A DNA stretch of 64,000 nt, from NCBI GenBank assembly GCA_963281255.1, contig OY725488.1:4487925-4551924 (forward strand), given 5' to 3'. Positions 56,590-64,000 of the stretch are shown piece by piece. Position 1 is the stretch's first letter, and the number at the start of each line of letters is the position of its first letter. Source of the stretch: Aphrocallistes beatrix (lineage: Eukaryota > Porifera > Hexactinellida > Sceptrulophora > Aphrocallistidae). The notes beneath the pieces were generated by a model that was given only the letters and a program-made list of their open reading frames with translations, was not told the DNA's origin and ran no database searches. The position numbers were made by a program, and so were the translations under genes.

Positions 56590-57014
56590 AAGTTAAAAGT
56601 TAAAGTTTATAGATTTATATAGCCCCCGATTCCATGCTGTTATGTTCTCAGGGGGTTTACAATCTGGGTGAGGTGCTAAACCTACTGATAGTTGCTGACT
56701 GAGGTGTATGCGGCATGTGTGTATGCATATGCTGGAGTGTTACAGAGAAAAACTCCAAACTCTCTCTCGGAGTGTTACAGAGAAAAACTCGGCTAACAGT
56801 AGGCACGAAAGATAGCACCTGACTTAACTTTACCTTTAAACGAAATGACATCCTTAGTGCTTTCAGCTCACTAGGGTTCTACAAGAGTGTAGGCTCAGAT
56901 TACATTACCGAAGCAATGTAATTGAGAGTAAAATGTAAGTGACTAGAGCGAGGTTGGAACCTGTGATCTAAGTCTTGGTATTCAAACGCCCTAACCACTG
57001 CACCACCAAGCAGA
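56590..57014 (-). repeat. tRNA-derived SINE, near full length
   Basis: On the - strand: head TCTGCTTGGTGGTGCAGTGG (A box TGGTGCAGTGGTTAGG), B-box-like GGTTCCAACCTC, body with ACATTGCTTCGGTAATGTAA and GAGCTGAAAGCACTAAGGAT, then a 3' tail CTATATAAATCTATAAACTT followed by repeated AACTTT. About 425 bp. The tail resembles 3' ends that SINEs share with L2/CR1-like LINEs, so such a LINE is the likely partner. Confidence 0.85.
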
Positions 57015-57343
57015 TAATTGAGTAGTATCGTTTTAAATGAAATCTTATTTTTCAACATGCTCTAATCGGACAAAAGTATTTGAAATCCTTACTGTTTTCC
57101 ATCATAATTAGTTATAAAGTGGGTCTGGTCATGAGTGAAATGTAATCAAACTATTACTGATACTAATTTCGAATTCTAATTCATATTCTACACATTCGAA
57201 TTACTCAGGGTTGATGTTTTCTATTAATTTATTCATTTGCAAGAATAAGATTCATCAAACTGTACCACTTTGTACCACCCTCGTCATCATGTCTAATGGT
57301 AATGGGACTGAAAAGTGGCACAAAGTGACATAGATTGATAATA

Positions 57344-57666
57344 CAGTAGGACGTCAGTTATCCGAACGGGTTGGGACCGCGGGGGTTCGGATAACTGAAA
57401 TGTTCGGTTAACTGAAGTTGTTATGTGATTATATAGAAAAGTTGGTTAGTAGTACTAAGTAGTCATAATGATGAATATGGAGAAAATACTTATTAGCTTA
57501 TGTAGGTATCATCAATAGTATATAAAATGATGGCAGTGTAATAATTTCAATTATCAACTCAGGATGCATCATTTATACATTTATTATATTTTAGTTTGGT
57601 CAACCAAGGGGTTCGGATAACTGAAGTGTTCGGATAACTGAAGTTCGGATAACTGACGTTCTACTG
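57344..57666. mobile_element. Tigger-type MITE, TIR CAGTAGGACGTCAGTTATCC
   Basis: 323 bp with ends CAGTAGGACGTCAGTTATCC and the inverse ATAACTGACGTTCTACTG, flanked by TA. Sub-terminal GTTCGGATAACTGAA words repeat. Confidence 0.85.
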
Positions 57667-57761
57667 TAATTCAACTTATGAATAAATATATAATTAAAAG
57701 GTTTCAAACCTGAGCAATTCGAATGTGTAGAATATAAATATAAAATTGAAATTACAGTATA

Positions 57762-58308
57762 CAAACGCGCTTCGCTTGCTTGCACTGCGCGGCTGGCGGA
57801 CACTTCGTGTCCGCCGGAGGCTCCCTTCGGTCGCCTGGGGTCACATTGGTTAATTATAAGGGAGATAACATCTCTAAATATGTCCATCATAGTGTTAAAA
57901 TCGATTTCACTCGAAAAATCACCAAATTTGACAATGCATCGTCCGTTGACAATGCATCGTCCTAAAATTTTTGAAGCGTAATGATGACGTCATAACATAG
58001 TGATGAGTCATCATTTTTTGATGATAGTTGCATCATATGTGTGATATGTTAGTATACATATTCTATTAAATTTTCAGTCTTCTATCTCCTATAATGTATA
58101 ACAGTGTTGCTTAACTTATAAAAATGTGACAATGACGTCATAATTCCATGATGAGTCGACATTTTGCTCTGAACTCAGAATATACTGGAGCCATAGCCAA
58201 AAAACTCCCACATGCCAAAAATCAGCCTTCTGCGCCCGGCAGTTTCTTCAATCAATTCGTTACAGATATATATATATATATACAATAATTGAGTTTTAAT
58301 AGTAAGGA
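57762..58308 (-). repeat. R1 family copy, reverse, complete
   Basis: CAAACGCGCTTCGCTTG to AATTGAGTTTTAATAGTAAG with GGA at 58,306-58,308. Inserted between A and T of the foldback. A 12-bp word (TGACAATGCATCG region) is duplicated at ~57,930-57,960. Confidence 0.86.
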
Positions 58309-58489
58309 TGTTACAGTTTGATTACACTTTTCTCCTTGAATTGACCCACTTTGTAACTAGTTATGATGGAAAATAGTAAGGATTTCAATTACTATTGCCC
58401 GGTTAGACTATATGATTTAGATTTACTATGCTTAACTTTATTTATAGAATCCGGAATGTGATTCTTATTTAATCACTTCAACTACACAG

Positions 58490-58825
58490 TTTCCAAATTT
58501 TAAAAGCAACTTTCCATTTTATTGCAATACTCATTGGTATTTATTACTTCGCTGTTTCTACCATTTGACAACTCGTTTATCTTCACTCCGGGAATTTTGT
58601 TCTTCTTCCATAAAGCGTTATGCATATTCTATTAACTTGATATATACTCCAAATGAATACAATTTGATGCCCCCACAATATGCTAACTCTCTCTATCAAA
58701 TTTGTTTTAACCTCTTGGAAGAGTATGCAAAAAGTAATTTGAATTTGACTGACTTTGAAGAAATCTGTCGAAATCACTTTAGTAAATACTTTGGACTAAT
58801 GCTGAATTTTACACGTCTATTTAAT
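58490..58825 (+). CDS. SIN3 corepressor exon e: C-terminal SIN3 domain, first part
   Basis: Encodes NTHWYLLLRCFYHLTTRLSS, the counterpart of [20 protein letters not shown], then YANSLYQICFNLLEEYAKSN with LTDFEEICRNHFSKYFGLML, the counterpart of the [20 protein letters not shown] and LREMFTIHAYIAFTMDKL helices. The acceptor is CAACTACACAG|TTTCC and the donor TTTAAT|GTGAGT, both phase 0. The long acidic linker found between the two blocks in vertebrate SIN3 is absent. Confidence 0.85.
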
Positions 58826-58882
58826 GTGAGTTTTGTTTTCTTTAATTTTCAATGCTATCTTTGTTTTCTTTAAGAGCTGTAG

Positions 58883-59170
58883 ATGGGTTTCCCGATTTCT
58901 TATTTTTCCTTTAATTACACCGGTCAACCTAATTTAACTTTCTCATCAGGTATTAGGTTGACATTTTCTAATCAACTTTTACACCAAAAGTATTCCAAAA
59001 TCGTACTATTTGTATACACATGTTTTTACATTTCTTATTTCTCTGCTACAAATCCTAAATGTCCAAAGGCTTTTGGTGTTTTTATGTGGAGAATAAGAAA
59101 GTTTAACATTGTTTGGTCATTTCCTTGCCGAAAAATTTTTAAAAAAATTCAAAATCAACCAATTTATTGA
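58883..59170 (+). CDS. SIN3 corepressor terminal exon (probable)
   Basis: A phase-0 frame follows a 57-bp intron (GTGAGT...GAGCTGTAG). The peptide has YFSFNYTGQPNLTFSSG, compatible with the FKLMFIQSQGQVQLTIE strand block of SIN3, and KAFGVFMWRIRKF, compatible with KPVFLPRNLRRIRK. It stops at 59,168-59,170, so the final ~170 residues of the usual C-terminal domain are missing. The match is weak and could be chance, or there may be a further exon downstream that I did not find. With this exon the six coding pieces sum to a whole number of codons. Confidence 0.5.
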   Translation: MGFPISYFSFNYTGQPNLTFSSGIRLTFSNQLLHQKYSKIVLFVYTCFYISYFSATNPKCPKAFGVFMWRIRKFNIVWSFPCRKIFKKIQNQPIY

Positions 59171-59935
59171 ATGTTAACAGCTTCTTTAGTTGCCCAGAGT
59201 TAGGTTTTACCAACTGAAAATGAACTCTTCACCGTATTTAACGATTTGCAGAACTCAGAATTATACCATTATTTTAAGGTTTAATTATGCCATTGATCAC
59301 ATAATTTCAAAATTTCTACAAGATATTCCAAGCCTCCTTCTATAACCAGTAACCTTCAATTCAATGTGGCACGAAGCAAGTGACTATAGTCTTTAGCAAT
59401 TTTTTGTCATTGCAATTTGTTTTTTCAGCTAGACCGGGAACTTCGTAATATAGAACTTTCAACTAATTAGTTTTCACTTGTACTATGTCAAGTAAATAGA
59501 AAATTTTTGAGATTTGATTGACTATTTTTAATCGCGATATTTAAACGATCCTAGCAGTGAGTTTAAGTAAAATTATACATAGTTCATTAAAAGCCTATTA
59601 TGCATAAGAGACTGTATATTTTCACCAAAAATATGTATAATTTTGTTCATAAATGAATAGTTTGTATTAAGTTCTACTTTGGTTTTCTGATCAAAATTCT
59701 ACATATTTTCTGAACAAAATATATAGTTTCATATATCACACTACTACATTTAGCATAATTGTTAGTGAGCCAATTTTTTTAGTCTACTTATATTACTGCC
59801 TTCACCCTTATGTTCACATTAACAGTCCATTTCATTGCTCGAAATTTCAACATGACAAGTAGCTGCATTGCATCTATTTGCAGAAGCAATAATCCAGGTT
59901 CGAAGGATTCATCCTAGGTTTACAGACGAGCTGCT
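59171..59935. other. No recognised feature
   Basis: AT-rich. 59,225-59,285 has an acceptor-like TTTGCAG and a donor-like TAAG|GTTTAA around ten codons, too short to call an exon. Confidence 0.35.
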
Positions 59936-59937
59936 CA

Positions 59938-60175
59938 TGGCCTACCCATTAGCCGTCCAGTCTACCCATCAGCCGTCCAGCCTACCCATCAGCCGTCCAG
60001 CCTGCCCATCAGCCGCCCCCAGATCTACCTACTAGCAGCCCAGATCTATCCACTAGCAGTCCGGCCTACCCATCAACCGCCCAGATATGTACAGTAGCAG
60101 CCCAACATACCAATCAGCTGCCCAGCTTATATAGCCCTCAGATGCCCCAGGTCTACCTCGTAGCAGTCCACGCCT
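59938..60175 (+). repeat. Minisatellite, ~20-bp unit
   Basis: About ten units of CCTACCCATCAGCCGTCCAG and variants (AGATCTACCTACTAGCAGCC, CAGCTGCCCAGC). GC-rich for this window, with growing divergence towards 3'. Confidence 0.88.
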
Positions 60176-60963
60176 ATCTATTTTTTTGTTATACAGTAGT
60201 AATCATCTACTTACTTCCATGGTCCAAATCAATTGTTATTCCTGTATAATTAAGTTCCCACAATGCTCACTTGGAATTTGCTGAGCATTTGTAGCATGTT
60301 TGGATGGTTCTTGGATTGGTAAAATTGAGGCAAACTGGGACATCTCTTTCGTTTTTCTTGTTAAATACATTTCTTCCGTCAAAAGTATTTGGCATCAGTT
60401 GCCTAATTGCCTCGAGTTTTTAAGATAATGTCACCTTTTTGTTTTCGAAAAGTAATGTTAAACAGCTAAAATTAATCGTAGTAGTATGCTCAATTCAAAA
60501 ATTTGCTTGCTCAAAAGCCTACTAGTAGCAGGAACTGTAATACGTACTAAAATAGAAAAAATACATTAATCGTGTGTTTGAGATTTAGAAAAGAGTACCA
60601 GACTCATAATGTTCAAGGACCAAATTGAATGCCTAATGATCAGTATCTGACCAAATCAAGAATGATTTATATTTTTACCTTAATTTTCTCTTGCAATCCC
60701 GATTGTTTTTAATACAAAATTAATTTAGTCGAAGAAATGTGTTAATGAACACCATTATTTAGATTAGATAATGAAGATACTGAAGGTACATACTGTTGAT
60801 TATTCACACTCAGTAGAGATAGTCGAAAATTCCATATTAAACACCTTAAAATATCCAAATGTGAATGAGTATCCTATCGATCTCGGGCCAAGAAAATCTG
60901 TACTAATATGATGATATCTGGTATATCCGCATGTAAGAGAGTATACATTCGTCTCTTGGTATA
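60176..60963. other. No recognised feature
   Basis: AT-rich with no repeat ends or supported frames. Confidence 0.35.
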
Positions 60964-61840
60964 CCGGGTGATTCAACAAAAATGCGACCCAAATGTAAAT
61001 GACTCCTGTGACTACAATTCTTAACTAAACTAAACGAAACAAGAAATATATGGAGAATGCGGTAGAATCTATAAACTCTCAACGATTCAGGATTCTAAAG
61101 TCAATAATTAGGTAATTAGTGCAAATGTTTGTAGTGTTCTCCTTTTAATTATGTACATTTCTTGAGTCCTACAACCAGGTTATTCATGACATTTTTGCAT
61201 ACCGAGCGTGGAATAGCCCTAATTGTTTCCCTGATGTTTTCTTTTCACTCGCTGGTGCTTTTAGGCTTAGTAGAATAAACTCGGTCCTTAAGATATCCTC
61301 AAAAGTTTTGAGACTGATTACTCTTTTCCAAAGTGTTCTTTGCGCCAATCTCTTGAGAGATTGGAGGTATGGTAATCTGTAGAGATCATCAATTAGAACC
61401 CTCCTGACCGTGCTAGTAGAGATTTCTCCACCCAAAGACAAAAATTGTTTCATCCGCTTGATTGATCGTTTGGGCAATAAACGAATTTCGGACCTTCTCA
61501 ATAACATCAGCTATTCGCTTCTTTGGTCGGCCAGAATGCGTTGGCCGGAATCAAAATTGTAATTGATGTTTTGAACTGTGCCACATTTCCTAAACTTCTC
61601 CACCCAACGATAGATCATTGATTTACCGGGGGCAACCTCCATCTGGAATGATGTACGAAATTGTATTTTTACAGCTTCGTATGAAGAGGTTCTAAAGTAA
61701 TGTTCCACACAAAAAATTCGGTGCTACAGCACCCAGTTTGGCATAATAACCTTAAAATCTAATAAAAATTAGATTGATTAAGAAATAAAAATAATATGAC
61801 CCCCAAAGAATTTGGGATACATTTTTTTTGAATCACCCTG
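60964..61840 (-). mobile_element. Mariner-like element, internally deleted
   Basis: 877 bp, ends CCGGGTGATTCAACAAAAAT and the inverse of CAGGGTGATTCAAAAAAAAT, TA on both sides. The - strand coding region has only the DNA-binding half. Confidence 0.85.
61143..61708 (-). pseudogene. Mariner-like transposase, DNA-binding half
   Basis: 61,708-61,511 reads EHYFRTSSYEAVKIQFRTSF, APGKSMIYRWVEKFRKCGTV, the first helix-turn-helix of the group annotated as DUF4817-type mariner relatives. 61,507-61,184 reads RLLPKRSIKRMKQFLSL and STSTVRRVLIDDLYRLPYLQ, the second helix-turn-helix. The catalytic DDE region is missing; a C-terminal tail (AIRAIPRSVCKNVMNNL-like) follows directly. A stop separates the two frames. 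It is non-autonomous. Confidence 0.78.
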
Positions 61841-61844
61841 TATC

Positions 61845-62885
61845 TGCAGTAAGATAGTACGCATTTGTTTCATACAGTTGGTAGTTTTTGACTTACCTAC
61901 CTGGACGTTCATCTACATTGAAGAACTATCCAAATTTGGATTTTGATCAAACCACTATTCAATTTACTAAGTTATTTTAATATAGTATGGTTCCAAATTA
62001 ATAACTGTTTTGAAAATAATTTTAATAGAATTCGGTTTGTAATTTCAATCAAGGCTGGAAATAGATTTTGAAAAGAGAAATCATGTTTCAAAATACAATG
62101 CTAGTTCAATGAAATTTCGATTGAATTTCGATCCGGCTTGAAATAGATTTCTAAAATTTAATTCAAAATTCAAATATTCGGAATGGGAAAACCTTAATGC
62201 GAGCTCGAATTAAATTAATCGAAGTTTAAGGTAGGAATCATATACTCGTTAATCACTTCGGATCCCAAATAATACCTGGATTGTAGACTAAAATTCATTT
62301 ATTTTGAGTCAAATTAGCTGTCCACTGATTGCCTTTTATGCTTATGGATATTTTTATAATGGAAATTATTAACTAAATAGTACATGATAATAGAACTCAC
62401 ACTGATAGCATATATGAATAAATCTGTTCATTTAGAAACATCTATAAGCAATTGATATATGTTGTTACGACGAATGCAATGAGTTGTAATTATCATTTTA
62501 GTAATCAATTGATCAGTAATATAGTAATTACATTTGGTGTCTTCCAATCGTGTCGAATGAGTTATTACGCGATGTCTTTGTACTATTTTAGAGGAAAGAA
62601 TATATTAAATGGGTCATACTACTTTAATTAATAGTAGTACACCTATCAAATAGGAGATTTGTTGAGATAATTGTAGAGATGGTGGTAATTTCGCCATTTA
62701 CAGTAGCTCAAAATAGAATCGGGGGGGCGCAAAGCAGCAACATATGACATAACATCAAGAAAGACACTACTTACAGGAAATCCCGCTATCCAGCTTTCAT
62801 ATCCTGAATCCGTCTGCAAAAAATTCCTTTGAGCTACAGTAATAAAATGGATAGAAGTGGTATAGCATGTCGCTGTTGTCTAGTC
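61845..62885. other. No recognised feature
   Basis: AT-rich unique-looking sequence. No gene, terminal repeat or tandem repeat seen. Confidence 0.35.
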
Positions 62886-62887
62886 GA

Positions 62888-63369
62888 TGTACACTGCCTG
62901 GCCATAAGTATTCCAACACCATATTGTTTCGCATCATAAATAGTACTAAAATGGGTCTACTAATGGAGGCCAATTCATTCAAACCACGACAGTTACTGAA
63001 GATCTAACATCAAATTCGAAATCTGCACACACGAATTACTCGGTTTAGAAGCTTTCCATATATTAATCCTTTCTAAAGCTCAATTCATACCAACGTTGTC
63101 ACCCTGTGACACTTTCCACTTGCCAGTACCATTATATAAAGTAAGAACAAGTGAATCAAGATGGCACAAACGATATAAATTTACTTTAAGGCATAATTGA
63201 TTAATAGAAATCTTCTAAACAGAGTAATTCTAGTGTGCAGATATCAAATTTGATATCAGATTTTTAGTAGTTGTCGTGGTTTGAATGAATTGGCCTCCAT
63301 GGGTAGACCCATTTTAGTATTATTTATGATGCAAATCAATATGATGTTCGAATGCTTATGGCCAGTGTA
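62888..63369. mobile_element. Tc1-type foldback MITE (R7 relative)
   Basis: Left GTACACTGCCTGGCCATAAG and right CTTATGGCCAGTGTAC are inverse. Both arms then share ATTTATGATGC/GCATCATAAAT, TACTAAAATGGGTCTAC and GGAGGCCAATTCATTCAAAC. Arms are ~170 bp around a ~140-bp loop. The near-identical open frames in the two arms are an effect of the inverted repeat. Confidence 0.85.
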
Positions 63370-63375
63370 CTATTA

Positions 63376-64000
63376 CACCCAACCTCTGACCATTAAAAGT
63401 AGGGTCGCACAGGGAAAGAGTGGGTACAATATTGTATGCATAAATGGAATCCACTCTCCAAACTGGTGATCATTATTTGTTGCATTGATCAAATATCTAG
63501 ATGCTCTAGAGCACCTAAAATAGCTAATTCAACATTTGTACCCCATTCGTTTGGCGTGTGAATTTGCTCAAAATGATCGTCCAACTCCTCTTCACTTGTA
63601 ATTCCTGACATGTGCATGACTTTTAAGGTGTGTTCTGGACTATTACGTAATTTTGTAATCAATTTTGATTTCAAATCGTCGTAATGTTTCTCAGTACAAA
63701 ATATTATATGAGATAAAGAGCGGTAAAGACAATTACCGTCCCCAATGACAGTACACAGATTTAAAGTGTCCCCAAACACTTGTGATAACCGTTTTCGTAG
63801 GGATCTATAATATAGTCCTAACAGCTATCAAAAATGTTCACATAAGTTTTCTCATAGGCTGCAATCAACTCAGGATCCAAGTCGATACTTATGCCTAACT
63901 GAGTTCTCATGTTCAATGAGAAGCGATTGACAGTACCTGTTAGGCATACTGCTGCTCTAATAGGAATTGAAGATTGACTGGAATCTGGATCCCAGTCATC
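63376..64000 (-). pseudogene. OTU-type cysteine protease-like gene, partial
   Basis: 63,779-63,489 reads NLCTVIGDGNCLYRSLSHII, the OTU catalytic motif (Asp, then Cys in GDGNCLYRS), then EWGTNVELAILGALEHLDI, the central OTU block. The later FGEWIPFM stretch (~63,430) is in another frame, so the copy is probably broken. Upstream on the - strand, 64,000-63,834 is open (VCLTGTVNRFSLNMRTQLGI, then DLDPELIAAYEKTYV) and could be a preceding exon; an acceptor-like TATTATAG lies at ~63,813. OTU enzymes remove ubiquitin, but here a transposon-borne OTU cannot be excluded. It continues past the right edge. Confidence 0.55.

Larger units (their letters stand above)
57068..58405. mobile_element. Foldback repeat R7, copy 3, with two insertions
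   Basis: Left arm TAATCGGACAAAAGTATTTG, GTTTTCCATCATAATTAG and AAGTGGGTC pair with the right arm GACCCACTTTGTAACTAG, ATGGAAAATAGTAAGG and GCCCGGTTAGA at 58,345-58,405. Nested inside are a Tigger-type MITE (57,344-57,666) and an R1 copy (57,762-58,308). Confidence 0.75.

Noticed and set aside
56940-57014. tRNA gene on the - strand
   Set aside because: A- and B-box-like words are present, but the stem pairing is poor, the copy continues into a repeat body, and two more copies exist; it is a SINE head.
59938-60175. CRISPR-like array
   Set aside because: The units are contiguous and drift gradually, with no unique spacers; an animal minisatellite.
62797-63469. Two similar open frames starting MNELAS, suggesting a duplicated gene
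   Set aside because: They are the two arms of one inverted-repeat MITE read in opposite directions.

Overview
The window is AT-rich, gene-poor, repeat-dense animal DNA. It holds a divergent spliced SIN3 corepressor gene, THAP/P-element, Tc1/mariner, pogo/Tigger and hAT-type transposons, a tRNA-derived SINE and a Ty3-like retroelement fossil. I cannot name the species. A run of exactly 200 N (8650-8849) marks a scaffolding gap.

Host genes. The one clear host gene is SIN3, on the + strand from about 24,857 to 59,170. Six exons are called. They cover the third PAH domain, the conserved CEDERFELD block, the HDAC-interaction region and the start of the C-terminal SIN3 domain. Splice phases agree at every junction. 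Four of its five introns are swollen by mobile DNA (6.2, 13.1, 10.5 and 2.7 kb). PAH1, PAH2 and the N-terminus are not seen, so the 5' part probably lies outside the window or in exons I could not find. A broken OTU-protease-like reading frame enters from the right edge on the - strand (63,489-64,000).

Left part (1-24.8 kb). This is almost all repeats: an older repeat pair (1-1,100; 18.3-18.9 kb; 23.3-23.8 kb), many copies of a ~550 bp family here called R1, a DD37E-like mariner (3,098-4,437), and a nearly complete P-element-like transposon (6,593-12,821) with ~80 bp terminal inverted repeats, a 7-bp target duplication and a THAP transposase. That transposon is itself interrupted by a large palindromic element (7,642-9,966) holding the N gap. 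A maT-like DD37D element (13,140-14,428) follows.

SIN3 introns. Intron 1 holds a three-level nest: a DD34D mariner (27,131-31,351) contains a TIR transposon carrying a zinc-site gene (27,940-30,891), which contains a foldback MITE (28,136-28,901). Intron 2 holds a pogo-like relic with G-rich arrays (35,000-38,697), a hAT MITE built of inverted 18-bp arrays (37,129-37,784) and a palindromic repeat split by the Ty3-like fossil (about 40,680-44,332). Intron 3 holds hAT and Tigger MITEs, a Tigger transposase N-terminus and a second DD34D mariner (53,407-54,737). Intron 4 holds a SINE and an R1 copy nested in a foldback.

The items most worth attention are the R1 family (TC start, CTTG end, two GC-rich hairpins, insertion between A and T, conserved CRE and AP-1 sites), the TIR transposon around the zinc-site gene, the P-like transposon with a GC-AG intron, and the SIN3 gene that stays open through about 33 kb of transposon-filled introns.
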